Part shown: piece by piece, positions 15,260 through 24,117 of the stretch
Layout of the letters: each line of letters begins with the position of its first letter
How positions within the stretch are numbered: the first letter of the stretch is position 1
Assembly (NCBI GenBank): GCA_021797815.1
Contig: JAJZYZ010000018.1
Coordinates: forward strand, 1 to 43,610
Length of the DNA stretch: 43,610 nucleotides
Reading direction: 5' to 3'
Source: Bacillota bacterium
GTDB lineage: Bacteria; Bacillota; Sulfobacillia; Sulfobacillales; JAIMBI01
Notes under the pieces: model-generated
What the model was told of the DNA's origin: nothing
The model's input: the letters and a program-made list of their open reading frames with translations, nothing else
Database searches by the model: none
Position numbers and translations under genes: made by a program

Positions 15260-16813
15260 ATGGACGCACAAGCGCTCGATCCCACGGTCTGCTACCAGGC
15301 GGTGCAAAGCCATGACGCGCGGTTCGACGGCCGTGTGTTCGTAGCCGTCTTGACCACGGGCATCTATTGCCGGGTGAGCTGCCGCTCCCGTACGCCGCGA
15401 GCGGAGAACGTCCGTTTCTTTAGGAGCGGGGAGGCGGCGCGGGACGCGGGCTTTCGGCCCTGTAAGCGCTGCCGTCCCGAGCTTCTGGACCCCGGCTTGC
15501 CCCCGGCGGCCGGGGTGGCGGGGGCGATGGGCGAGATGGCCCTGGTATTGAAGGAGCCGGGTGACCCGATCGGGGTGGAGGCGCTTTCGCGGCGGCTTGG
15601 CTGGAGTCCTCGTCATCTGCAGCGTCTTCTGGCCGCCGAGGCGGGGCTCAGCCCAAAGGCCCTTCTCGGCTTCCTGCGCCTCCACCATGCCGAGCGGGCG
15701 CTTGGCCACCCGGGGCCGGACTCGTTGACCCGTGTGGCGGACGAGGCCGGCTATCCGTCCCTGCGCGCCCTGCAGGGGGATGTGCGGCGGGTTTACGGGA
15801 TTTCTCCGGGGGAGCTCCGCTCCCGCCTGCGGGCCCGGGGCGACGCGGGCCGCTTCGGGCCGCCGCTCACGCTCGATCTGCCGTTTGAAGGGCCATTTGC
15901 CGCCCGGGATCTCGTCCACTTCCTAGCCGTTCGTGCAGTACCGGGACTCGAGGCCGGCGACCCGGCGGGAGGATGGTACCGGCGGCTCGTGAGACTGGCG
16001 CACGGTCTCGGACGGTTCACGGTCACGGCCCCGGCGGGCGATCTCCCCGGGGTGCTGCCGGCGACGGTGGAGGTGGAGGAAGTCCAGGACCTTCCGGAGC
16101 TGGTCCGCGTCTTGAGAAACCTTCTGGATCTTGATGCCGACACGGCGGCCATAGCCCGCGCGTTGTCTCGGGACCCGCGTCTCGCGCAGATCGTGGACAA
16201 GGCGCCCGGCCTTCGGGTGCCGGGCGACGTGGACGGGGTGGAGATGGCCGTGCGGGCGGTGCTTGGCCAGCAGATTTCGGTGGAGGCGGCGCGGACCCAC
16301 ACGGCACGGCTCGTCGGTTTATACGGGACCCGCATCGCCGGATCCGACGACGCCGTCTGCTATCTCTTTCCAACGGCCCGGGAGCTTGCGGCGGCGGGTC
16401 CGGACCTCCCCGGCATGGCGCTTCCGGGCTCTCGCAAACGCACCCTTTACGGCCTCGCGCAGGCGCTGTGGGACGGGAGCGTGCCACCCCTTCGGCGCGG
16501 CGGCGATCCGGACCAGGTCGGCGCCGCGCTGGAGCGCCTTTACGGGGTGGGACCGTGGACGCGCGCCTACATCGGCATGCGGGCGCTGGGCGATCCCGAC
16601 GCGTTTCCGGCTGGCGACCTGGCCGTGCGCCAGGGGTATCGGATGCTCTATGGCCGGGAGGTTTCAGTCCGCGAGGTAGAGCAGGAGAGCCAGGCCTGGC
16701 GTCCGTTTCGCGCCTACGCCGCCATGCACCTGTGGCATGCGCTTCCACCAAAGACCGGCGTTAAGGGCGGCACAGCAATTTTTCAAGAGAGACGTGAGGT
16801 GAGCCTCCCATGA
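15260..16813 (+). CDS. Ada-type regulator fused to DNA-3-methyladenine glycosylase II (AlkA)
   Basis: A 517-residue fusion. Residues 1-80 are the Ada zinc domain with Cys37, Cys41, Cys68 and Cys71; Cys37 is the position that takes methyl groups from methylphosphotriesters in Ada. Residues about 90-185 are an AraC-type helix-turn-helix pair. From about 195 comes the AlkA N-terminal domain and then the HhH-GPD fold, with LYGVGPWTRAYIGMRALG and catalytic Asp453 in FPAGDLAVRQ. It should sense methylation damage, activate transcription and excise alkylated purines. The O6-alkylguanine transferase domain of classical Ada is missing but is supplied by the next gene. No strong ribosome site precedes ATG 15260, so a leaderless or weakly translated start is possible. 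Confidence 0.92.
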   Translation: MDAQALDPTVCYQAVQSHDARFDGRVFVAVLTTGIYCRVSCRSRTPRAENVRFFRSGEAARDAGFRPCKRCRPELLDPGLPPAAGVAGAMGEMALVLKEPGDPIGVEALSRRLGWSPRHLQRLLAAEAGLSPKALLGFLRLHHAERALGHPGPDSLTRVADEAGYPSLRALQGDVRRVYGISPGELRSRLRARGDAGRFGPPLTLDLPFEGPFAARDLVHFLAVRAVPGLEAGDPAGGWYRRLVRLAHGLGRFTVTAPAGDLPGVLPATVEVEEVQDLPELVRVLRNLLDLDADTAAIARALSRDPRLAQIVDKAPGLRVPGDVDGVEMAVRAVLGQQISVEAARTHTARLVGLYGTRIAGSDDAVCYLFPTARELAAAGPDLPGMALPGSRKRTLYGLAQALWDGSVPPLRRGGDPDQVGAALERLYGVGPWTRAYIGMRALGDPDAFPAGDLAVRQGYRMLYGREVSVREVEQESQAWRPFRAYAAMHLWHALPPKTGVKGGTAIFQERREVSLP

Positions 16814-17397
16814 GGGATGTCGAAGCAACCAGACCGACGCTCCGATTCCGCCCGCCCCTCACCGGAGGGCCAACGCACTACATGGTGATGGAAGAAGAAA
16901 GTCCGGTGGCGCCGCTGCTTCTCATGTCGGACGGCGCATCGCTCACCGGCCTTCACCTCCTGGGCGGCCCCCGCGACGTCGTTCCGGGGCCGGATTGGGT
17001 TTACGACCGGGAACCGTTCCGACACGCGGTGGCGGAACTGAAGGCGTACTTCGCGGGCGAGCTCACGGTCTTCTCCGGAGTGCTGGCCCCTTCGGGGACC
17101 ACATTTCAGCTGGCCGTGTGGGCCTTCCTCACCGACATCCCTTTTGGTGAGACACGGAGTTATGGAGACCTTGCGCGCCGTCTCGGAAAGAGCGGTGCGT
17201 CGCGAGCTGTGGGTCTCGCCAACGGGCGGAACCCCATTTCCATAATCATTCCCTGCCACCGGGTCATCGGGGCTGACGGCTCGCTCACCGGCTACGGCGG
17301 TGGTCTCGCGCGAAAGGCATGGCTCCTTCGTCACGAAGCCACGGTCCGGGCCCGCCTCCGGGGATTCACCATCGGCGATGGGCCATCCGGCCCATAA
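16810..17397 (+). CDS. ogt: Methylated-DNA--protein-cysteine methyltransferase
   Basis: A 195-residue suicide repair protein that transfers alkyl groups from O6-alkylguanine to its own cysteine. The active site is IIPCHRVIG with Cys149; the preceding helix SRAVGLANGRNP and the following GSLTGYGGGLARKAWLL are family hallmarks, and FQLAVWAFLTDIPFGETRSYGDLA is the DNA-binding helix region. The start ATG 16810 overlaps the stop of the Ada-AlkA gene by four bases (ATGA), so the two are translationally coupled and likely induced together. The gene ends eight bases before the left end of an IS remnant and seems complete. Confidence 0.93.
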   Translation: MRDVEATRPTLRFRPPLTGGPTHYMVMEEESPVAPLLLMSDGASLTGLHLLGGPRDVVPGPDWVYDREPFRHAVAELKAYFAGELTVFSGVLAPSGTTFQLAVWAFLTDIPFGETRSYGDLARRLGKSGASRAVGLANGRNPISIIIPCHRVIGADGSLTGYGGGLARKAWLLRHEATVRARLRGFTIGDGPSGP

Positions 17398-17409
17398 GGT
17401 CATGTGGAC

Positions 17410-18107
17410 CTAAGCAATCGTGGACACGGAAAATAGGGACTCGATCGCTGAGGCGGTGAGCGTGTCCTGCGCCGCTTCCGCGGGAGTCCCATATCCCAGC
17501 GTGCTGTGGTTCAGCTGGCGGTTATATAAGATCTCGATGGACTCGAAGATCGCGGATCGGGCCTCCTCCCGCGTGTGGACAGGGGTCAGGTAGCTCCATT
17601 CCTTCTTGTTCGGGCCGGGCCACGATTCCATACACGCGTGGTCGTAGCCGTTCCCCTGGCGGCTCATGCCGCAGACCATGCGGTCGCGCGCGATCCGGGC
17701 CGGGTATGCGTAGGTCGCCTGCAGGCTCCCACGGTCTCAGTGGGGGAGCACGCCGGCGAGAGGGCAGTGCCGCGCGACCGCGCCGTCGTGAACCGTGGGG
17801 CGAGCCGGTTGTCCGCCACCCTGAAGGCAGGGCGGGAGGACGTGGTCGCCTGGTAGCGGCGCACGCCCCGGGCTTGCCGCCCCGCCCGGCGCATCCACGG
17901 GGCCACCGTCTTCTCCCCCATGTACGTGTCGTCCCGCACGAGCTGGGCGGCGATCTTCAGGCGGCCATACCGACGCAGGGACGCGGCGTATACGGCCTGG
18001 ATGTGCGTGAGCCGTTGCGGTCGGCGCGAGGCGCAGGGGCTTGGCGTCCGCCGGGCCTCTGCGGAATGCCCGCTTCGAGAGACACGGAGAACCTGACACC
18101 TCGTCAT
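17410..18107 (-). pseudogene. IS3-family transposase orfB, broken
   Basis: The 5' part (RLTHIQAVYAASLRRYG, GEKTVAPWMRRAGRQARGVR) and the 3' part (MSRQGNGYDHACMESW, TREEARSAIFESIEILYNR, HSTLGYGTPAEA) are in different frames. Between them the sequence passes directly from the NRLAPRF region to a DRGS-like segment. The first Asp of the DDE triad and some 60-70 residues of the core are therefore missing. It is not functional. Confidence 0.85.
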
Positions 18108-18148
18108 GACGGAGACGGGGAAGCGGTGGGCGCGGACGAACCCGAATC

Positions 18149-18439
18149 TTACTGCCCGTCGTGCGTGCAGAAGCGCATCGCTTGGTTTAGGACCGCGTTC
18201 TCCTCCCGGCTATCGCGATTCGATCGTTCCCGTGCCCGCAAGCGTGGGTCGTCGGCCCGGAGAGGGCCGCTCCCGACAAGGGGCGCGGCCGGATGGTGGC
18301 GGGCGCCCTCGAGACAGCGATACCGGGTCTTGCGCGGGACCCCGAGCTCGGCCGCCATCACGCGGGCCGGCGTGGGCTTCCGACACACGCCCTCCACGGC
18401 CTGGGCCTTGAAAGTCGCATTCTCGCGCTCATTTGTCAT
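18149..18439 (-). pseudogene. IS3-family orfA, degraded
   Basis: Residues FKAQAVEGVCRKPTPARVMAAELGVPRKTRYRCLEG retain the helix-turn-helix pattern of IS3 orfA, and ENAVLNQAMRF corresponds to the usual leucine-zipper end. An irregular middle and the state of orfB indicate decay. The expected overlap and frameshift window with orfB is not preserved. Confidence 0.7.
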
Positions 18440-18510
18440 GGTTCCCTTCGAGAGCATGGACGGGAGACCGATCCCCTATTCGGGCTGTCCACGGTTTGAA
18501 CCTAAGTCCA

Positions 18511-19050
18511 GACGGTAGGAACGACAGGTATAGGGTAGCGGTCCTCCGGGGGAGCCGAGCCATGGCCAGCTGATCCGTGACGTACGGTACGACCGAGGTG
18601 AAACCTACGCCGAAGCCTGCCAGCAACCACATCGGATGCACAAAGGCTGGCACACCCTGTTTCCACCCGATCGGCGTGACCACCAGCCACGCGAGCATCA
18701 TCTCCATGGCCAGACGATAGACGCCTTTGGTGCCCCCGTCTTGCGTTAGGCGATGCGCGACCAGGATGTAGAGCACGAAGAAGCGGCCGTTGATGACGGC
18801 GAATAACAGTCAAAGCGATTCTAGGTTCCATGGAACACGCGTGCGTGCGGCGACGTCACTCACGGCCACGGCAAGTGCCAGGGGGTTCCGGATGGTCGGA
18901 AGGTCCCACGCCGCCAAAGCGATCGGCCCTAAGAACTCGATCGCTCCGACGGGTCGCCGGGGGCCGGCGCGCGATTGCGAGATAGAAGGAGACGTTCATC
19001 GCAGCCAGGACGGCTTCTAGACCACGACGAAAAGCCAGACGCTCGTCGTC
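18511..19050 (-). pseudogene. RhtA/EamA-family exporter remnant, truncated at both ends
   Basis: Leftward frames give GLEAVLAAMNVSFYLAIAR, then in another frame LGPIALAAW, then LAMEMMLAWLVVTPIGW and GVGFTSVVPYVTDQLAMARLP, all typical of ten-helix drug/metabolite exporters such as the threonine/homoserine exporter RhtA. At least two frameshifts separate the pieces. Homology stops at YLSFLP, exactly where the IS3 end begins, and the rest of the gene is not found on the other side of the element. The N-terminal quarter is also absent. Confidence 0.75.
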
Positions 19051-19292
19051 CGCAATCCATGCGAGATCATGGTTTCTGGCCCGGAAAGGACGTCGCACGG
19101 GGATAGGTCAGCGCCGGTGACGTGGATGCTGGAACCCTTCGTGGTCCCGGCCGCCGCGAGCCAGGTCGAGACCGCGTGGTCCGACATGCCCTATGCGAGT
19201 CTGACCCACGCGTACGGGTGGCCCGGTGGGTACCGTCGGGGAGCGCGCAGGGCTTCACAGAACTGGGGCGCGTTAGGGATTGCCGACCGACG

Positions 19293-20243
19293 TCAGAGCT
19301 TGGAATGTAAAGCGCGGCGCGTACCGAGCGCGGCCAGAACGCCGGCGAGTCCGCCCGTGCCTGCGCTGACCGGGATGAGCGGCCAGTAGGGCGAGGATCG
19401 GAAAGGGAGGTGACCGGATGGACCCGGCGCCCCACGCGGACCCTGAAGTCCCGACGCTCCCGTCGCCCCTCTCGGTCCGGACACGCCGGGGAGCCCCCTC
19501 GTACCCCGGGGGCCCGGGATGCCCTGGGGCCCCGATGGTCCCACGCGACCGGGTACGCCGCGTGTACCCGTCTGGCCTGTGGCTCCAATCTGACCCGTGG
19601 CTCCAGTAGGGCCGAGCGGTCCAGCGGGGCCGGTGGCGCCTTGGGGGCCGGTGGCGCCTTGGGGGCCGGTGGCGCCTTGGGGGCCGGTGGCGCCCTGGGG
19701 GCCTTCCGCATTGACGGTGGGCACAGGCACTCCGTTTTGAAGGAAGTCCACCGGCGTGAACGTGCCAGATCCGGTGGGCCGCCAGTCAAATGTCAAGATC
19801 AGGGGAGCCGCACTCTGGCCCAGTATCCATGTGACGACCACACTCGAGCCGCCGCCCACCTGGTACTGGATACAACCTTCTACCACAATGCTGCACGGGG
19901 TCGCGCTGCCCACAATCTGCACGGGGAAGATGTCCTCGTCCATACCGGGCGCGAAGGTGGTCGGAACAATGGCCTGACTGGGAGAGAACTGGTCAAGAAG
20001 TGGATTTTGGACGGTGGTGCCGCTCAAATTGAGGACGCTGAGATACAGAGTCGCCGTATCGGGACCGGTCACTACCACCACGGATGCAAAGGGGTAAAGA
20101 GGGACCTGGGCCGCCAGCGCCCGTCCCGGCAATATGAGCGCCGAGACCGCCACGGCTGCCGTAGCGCCCAACGCCAATCCCATCCGACGTCTCCACCCTG
20201 CCGCCTGGCGCGCCCGCGGGCCGATAAACTGCCTGCCGGTCAT
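19293..20243 (-). CDS. Collagen-like repeat surface protein
   Basis: About 316 residues. The start ATG 20243 is preceded by GGAGGTG and GGCGGAG and gives a signal peptide ending near LILPGRALAAQ. A beta-rich domain of about 125 residues follows (VVVTGPDTATLYLSVLNLSG onward), then about 32 Gly-X-Y triplets at roughly residues 181-278, beginning as repeated GPQGAT, and finally a hydrophobic segment YWPLIPVSAGTGGLAGVLAA before a basic end (GTRRALHSKL). The layout of export signal, folded head, collagen stalk and membrane anchor resembles BclA-type exosporium or cell-surface filament proteins of Firmicutes. The function here is not known. The stalk DNA includes perfect 18-bp repeats. Confidence 0.85.
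   Translation of the reverse strand: MTGRQFIGPRARQAAGWRRRMGLALGATAAVAVSALILPGRALAAQVPLYPFASVVVVTGPDTATLYLSVLNLSGTTVQNPLLDQFSPSQAIVPTTFAPGMDEDIFPVQIVGSATPCSIVVEGCIQYQVGGGSSVVVTWILGQSAAPLILTFDWRPTGSGTFTPVDFLQNGVPVPTVNAEGPQGATGPQGATGPQGATGPQGATGPAGPLGPTGATGQIGATGQTGTRGVPGRVGPSGPQGIPGPRGTRGLPGVSGPRGATGASGLQGPRGAPGPSGHLPFRSSPYWPLIPVSAGTGGLAGVLAALGTRRALHSKL
19632..19703. repeat. Four 18-bp tandem repeats inside the collagen-like gene
   Basis: Units at 19632-19649, 19650-19667, 19668-19685 and 19686-19703 read GGTGGCGCCTTGGGGGCC; the last differs by one base. Each encodes two triplets (GPQGAT) on the minus strand. The near-perfect identity suggests recent expansion or contraction. Confidence 0.9.
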
Positions 20244-20772
20244 GCTCCGCCAGCACCTCCGCCCAGTAGTCACGACCACACTGAACAACGAAGGGTTCCG
20301 GATGCGACTGAATGTCCCATGAACTGCACCGAGAGTGGAGGGAAGTCAATTTCATGAAGGGATTTGGGGTGCGCGGGTATCGTCCTTGATCGTAAGGCCA
20401 GTCTTGTCAGGGCCGCCCGCACTTGGCTGGTAACGCCCTTTTTTCCATCGCCAGGTTCGACCAGGGCCCGGCGCCCCGACCGAAGGAGGACGGATGAAGT
20501 CCGGAAACCATTGAAGAAAGGACCACGAGACTCACAGGATCTGAACGAATGGTCGAAGTTACATCCCGTTGACCCTCGTCGCCAAGAGGCCGGGAATCCC
20601 GGAGGAGCCTCGGCCGGGAATTGAGCGGACACAACACCGGCACCATCCTACGAGGTAGGCTCGACCAGTAGTGCTGGGGCCGGCAGTGTCATCGTGGGTC
20701 TCCAAGTAGAGGACGACGCGGAATGCCCTTGTTCATCGGCCTCGAAGCCCCCATCTCGATCCGCCCGGGGCC
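20244..20772. other. 529 bp without a supportable gene
   Basis: It holds the upstream region of the collagen-like gene. Frames on both strands lack motifs and good start sites. The local drop in GC near 20430-20600 may mark foreign or decayed sequence. Confidence 0.4.
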
Positions 20773-21222
20773 GTGGTCGAGGCCTGGGCTGTCTCGTGCC
20801 TGTTTTCCGCGTATCGCATCGCGTGGTGGCTTCACGACCGATATGCCGGACCGTCGGATGGAGTCCTGGTCAGCCCGTTTATCAGGCCCCAAAGTGTGAC
20901 TGCCATAGATCGTGCCCCGTCGGCCGACTTAGCCGACTCCGACGCCGAGTTGATTGAAAAACCGATCAAGGGGAAGTATAGGCCGCTCTTTTTGTATTTC
21001 GCAGGACGGTCCCGGTCCGACGGCACCTTCCGGCTGACCTTTCGCGAGATCGATCAAATCCTCGGAGGCGACGGCCTGCCAAAGTCCGCCCATGATTACG
21101 ATGCTTGGTGGTACGGCAGTGGCACGCAGCGCCCCCACACGCGAGCTTGGCGTCGCTTTGGCTGGCGCGCTTCGACCAGTCGGTCAGGAGAGACGGTGAC
21201 ATTCACACCACCACGGCCCTGA
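20773..21222 (+). CDS. DUF7662-type domain protein
   Basis: The C-terminal 85 residues match the pattern of the DUF7662 domain: KGKYRPLFLYFAG, FRLTFREIDQILGGDGLPKS, an aromatic DYDAWWYGSG, then TRAWRRFGWRAS and a closing ETVTFT strand. The domain looks like a small winged fold, and its function is not established. The N-terminal 60 residues (AVSCLFSAYRIAWWLHDRY) are not recognised. The start is uncertain: GTG 20773 is the longest option, and a TTG near 20949 would leave only the domain. The 3' end runs into an IS110-family remnant immediately after the conserved last strand, so the last few residues may be element-derived. Confidence 0.6.
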   Translation: MVEAWAVSCLFSAYRIAWWLHDRYAGPSDGVLVSPFIRPQSVTAIDRAPSADLADSDAELIEKPIKGKYRPLFLYFAGRSRSDGTFRLTFREIDQILGGDGLPKSAHDYDAWWYGSGTQRPHTRAWRRFGWRASTSRSGETVTFTPPRP

Positions 21223-21794
21223 GCATCTGTCGAACCTGCCGCTTTTTGCTTCCCGGGAGGGTGAGGCGACGAAACAGTCGGCGGCGGTCTCGGGCGGCTC
21301 CTCCTCCGTCGCCACGGTGACCCGTGTGACGCCGCGCAAGGCCTGCAGGATCCGAATCACCGGGGCCCGGGGGCTGGTCGGCGCGGCGTCGGCGATCGCT
21401 GGCTCGAGGCGCTGGATCCTCGCCGCGGGCTCGTCCATCGTATGGAGGGACTCCCCAAACACGACGCCACGCGGCCCGGTCCAGAGGAGGGCGTCGAGCC
21501 CGCGGCGGTCCGTTTTGACCCGATCCCCCGGGCGGCGCGGCATCAGAGCGGGGGCGACCACCGTACGGGCCATGCCCTCCGCCGTCCGTTGCCGATAGCG
21601 ACCATATCCCGTCGGGCCCGCTTCGTAACACAGACCTGCCCCGACCCCGCTGGCCCGAGCTGGCCCAGGAGGTGGCGGACCGCCTCGGGCGTGTTCGGAA
21701 GCGCACCCCTCTACCGGGCCGGGTCCCGCCGGCTCTCCGCAATTGCCACGGCCCTCCTCGCTTTCGACGTGTCGAGCCCCGCAGACCAGTGCGA
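21184..21794 (-). pseudogene. IS110-family transposase remnant
   Basis: Leftward frames give SAGLDTSKARRAVAIAE (the RuvC-like N-terminal Asp motif), then in another frame APALMPRRPGDRVKTDRRGLDALL, then MDEPAARIQRLEPAIADA and IRILQALRGVTRVTVAT. The order is right for an IS110-family DEDD transposase, but there are frameshifts between 21570 and 21720 and the C-terminal Ser-containing domain is missing. It is not functional. Confidence 0.75.
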
Positions 21795-22351
21795 CGCTCT
21801 ATCTGCCGGCTCCTTTCGCGCGTGCCTCTGTTTCAGCGCTTCCACGCTGAGCGTAATCCCCGTCTCGCGAACTGTGGACCGGCTTCCTTGATCATGACTA
21901 GCCTGAGGCATGTGGCAAGATAGAGCGGGGCCGCCAGGGATTTTTCGGGACCTCCGTGTTCACCCCTCCCCTTCCCCGGAACCATGCGGGAGGGGATTGT
22001 GCGTCTGGCGCCTCTCACGCGGATGGGCGCTCCGTCGATTTGCCAGGGCGGAGATGCCGTGTTGCCCTGGCTCCCCGGGGCGACCCCCTTAGCGTCTCCA
22101 CCCGGGCGATGTTTTTTGGCGGTCGGTGCCCGGCCCCTCGAAACCCTCATCTGCCGGTCGTGGCCCGTTCGCGGGTTTCCCCCATGTCGCTCCCGTTCCC
22201 TTAAGACACACCATCGTGGATCGATCGGCTCTCCAAGTACCGTCGTTTGGCGGTAGGAAGGAGTCGTCCCCCTCTTTAGGGTGAGCGTAGAAAAGTGTGA
22301 GGGTACAACGCCAGGCCGGAAGACACGCCGAGAAAGTGCAGGGCTTTCGCC
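21795..22351. other. About 560 bp without a supportable gene
   Basis: It may include the outer end of the IS110-family element. I see no terminal repeats (not expected in IS110), no coding motifs and no RNA. GAAAG-TGCAGG-GCTTTC directly before ATG 22352 is a short stem. Confidence 0.4.
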
Positions 22352-22702
22352 ATGAAAGACGCCCCGGTCGCGGATTGCCACTGGGTGAGGACGCTCCAGG
22401 AAGATGTCGACCGGCTGGCCACGCGCACGCGCCTTCTGGTCACCGGACCCGAAGGATCCAACCTGTCACGGCGTGCGCATGCCGAACTGGTTTGGGCCCT
22501 GGTTGAGCTGGAGCTTGCGGCCGACCACCTTGAGTTTGCCGAGAGAGACATCGAGTCCGAGAGCCCCCCGGTTCCGGTTCAGACCCACCGCGTGTCTCAC
22601 GTCCGGCGTCACTGGACCCCCCGTATCCGGGTGTTTCGCGCGTTGGAAAGTGAGGGCGTGGTGAACGGGGCGCCGAGGAATTCGGAGAAAGGTGGAAGAT
22701 GA
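22352..22702 (+). CDS. Small helical protein of unknown function
   Basis: A 116-residue product starting MKDAPVADCHWVRTL. The first 75 residues form two probable helices (LQEDVDRLATRTRLLV and AHAELVWALVELELAADHLEFAERDIE) with amphipathic, coiled-coil-like spacing; the C-terminal part is less ordered. There is strong G/C at third codon positions. The stop overlaps the start of the next gene in ATGA, which supports both being real. No family was recognised, and the ribosome site is weak. Confidence 0.5.
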   Translation: MKDAPVADCHWVRTLQEDVDRLATRTRLLVTGPEGSNLSRRAHAELVWALVELELAADHLEFAERDIESESPPVPVQTHRVSHVRRHWTPRIRVFRALESEGVVNGAPRNSEKGGR

Positions 22703-22959
22703 TGGTGGCGCTCGTCTTCGTCGCGGTGGTGGCGCTGTTCGCCGTGTGCTTCTACGTCCTGCTGCACCTGGATCTGACGTCGGTGACCCATCACGACCAC
22801 CTCCTGAGACGCCGGGGCAACCTGGTTTTCTTTCCCTTGCCGCGCGCCCGCCAGCAGCTCCTCCGACAGCGGCTGGCCGTCGAATCCCGGCGCGCCGCCC
22901 GCCAGGCAGGCGCACGGCGGCTCGCCCACCCTCCGAACCCCGGACAGAGCCGCCGGTAG
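22699..22959 (+). CDS. Small membrane-anchored protein
   Basis: An 86-residue product. The N-terminal segment MVALVFVAVVALFAVCFYVLL is one membrane helix or signal anchor; the rest is basic and soluble (RRRGNLVFFPLPRARQQLLRQRL). GGTGGAAG precedes the start. It overlaps the upstream small gene by four bases, so the two form an operon. Function unknown. Confidence 0.55.
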   Translation: MMVALVFVAVVALFAVCFYVLLHLDLTSVTHHDHLLRRRGNLVFFPLPRARQQLLRQRLAVESRRAARQAGARRLAHPPNPGQSRR

Positions 22960-23538
22960 CACCGGGGAGATAGGCAGGCGCGGATGGGTGCGGCCAAGAT
23001 GCCGGGCCGTGTCGACACGGTGACGGCTGAAACGCATAACGCGGCTCCGCCAGCATCCGCCGCTGCCGGACGCCGCATGCCCGAAGGACTCCCACATGCG
23101 TCATCGAGGACGCCCCGTAACCCGATTGCCGCGTCCGGCCTCTACCGCCATCATCACCAACGGCGAAGAGAGTGGCCGGGTCCCACGCGCACATCCACCT
23201 CCGTCCATCTGAAGACCGAAGGACGGCGGCTATCACCAGACGCGGGCCATCATGACCCGAATGCCGGCGGCGGCCCCAAGGGGTAGGGCACGAACGTGTT
23301 GCGACCGCCTCGGCCAGGCACCGGCGCTCCTGAATGCCGCATCCTGGTCGGTTGAGGTCTATGGGACCGAGCCTGAGGGATTCCGCGCCAGAGGCGCTTC
23401 TGGCTGTGCCCACGCTGTGCCGCACAGGATTAGACCGTCGGGGCTCCGAGTCCCGGCCACCGGACAAACGCGGGGAGGGAGGCGCCCCGGCGCCCCCCTC
23501 CACTAGCATCAGTTGCAACCAGTTGGGACCAGGTTCGG
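22960..23538. other. About 580 bp without a supportable gene
   Basis: The region lies between two converging transcription units. Frames present are biased toward Arg/Pro with no motif. No T-tract terminator was seen. Confidence 0.45.
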
Positions 23539-24117
23539 TCAAGCCGTGCGCTTCGGCGCGATGGGAGCGGGCGTCTCCGGGTGATCGGCCGCCAACGCCC
23601 GTCGGCTTGTGGCCGGGTGGAACAGCAGGCGGCGTCCGGTCCATCCATGGAACAGCCAGTGATCCAATCCCCAGTACGATACGACCGGACCGAGAACCAG
23701 CAGGCCCGCTTCGAGCGCAAACATGGGCGGGTTGGTGGTGGCGCTGCCGGACAGCATGTACGCCAGGTTCATCACCATGGCGCCCACCAGGGCGGTGCCG
23801 GTCAGCACGCCCAGGATGAGCGCGATTCCCACCAGCAGTTCACCAAACGTGACGACGACACTCCAGAAGCCAGCGGTTGGCAGGAAGAGAGCATGAATCA
23901 ACCAGGCCCACACCGACGTCACCTGAGGGTGAGCGCCGGTCGTCTGGGCCAGGGCCCCGTTCAGGTAGCCGCTCACCGCGGTGCCGGCGTGGGAGCCGAC
24001 GAACACCGAAAACGCGCCCAGCTTCTCGAACGCAGCCGAGAGCCAGACATAGCCGAGAGCAATCCGCAAGACCGCCCAAACGACGCTGAAGTACCGATTG
24101 CGGAGTGTGTTGACCAT
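23539..24117 (-). CDS. DoxX family membrane protein
   Basis: A 192-residue protein with four predicted membrane helices: AVLRIALGYVWLSAAFEKLG, WSVVVTFGELLVGIALILGV, LVGAMVMNLAYMLSG and ALEAGLLVLGPVVSYWGLDH. The conserved Lys/Gly after helix 1 and the GExxxG pattern in helix 2 are typical of DoxX. Some relatives are the small subunits of thiosulfate:quinone oxidoreductase, but most are uncharacterised. ATG 24117 follows AGGAGG at eight bases; an upstream in-frame start at 24171 was rejected. It is monocistronic. Confidence 0.85.
   Translation of the reverse strand: MVNTLRNRYFSVVWAVLRIALGYVWLSAAFEKLGAFSVFVGSHAGTAVSGYLNGALAQTTGAHPQVTSVWAWLIHALFLPTAGFWSVVVTFGELLVGIALILGVLTGTALVGAMVMNLAYMLSGSATTNPPMFALEAGLLVLGPVVSYWGLDHWLFHGWTGRRLLFHPATSRRALAADHPETPAPIAPKRTA

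Larger units (their letters stand above)
17405..18510 (-). mobile_element. Degenerate IS3-family insertion sequence with recognisable terminal repeats
   Basis: About 1.1 kb. The left end TGGACCTAAG followed by ATCGTGGACAC and AATAGGGA matches, in inverted orientation, the right end TGGACTTAGG, ACCGTGGACAG and AATAGGGGA (read leftwards from 18510), with a two-base offset. Inside are remnants of orfA and orfB in the leftward direction. No clear target duplication is visible. The element lies between the ogt gene and a truncated exporter gene. Confidence 0.8.

Noticed and set aside
19632-19703. Regular repeats considered as a CRISPR or satellite array
   Set aside because: The units are directly joined, without spacers, and in frame with a collagen-like protein.
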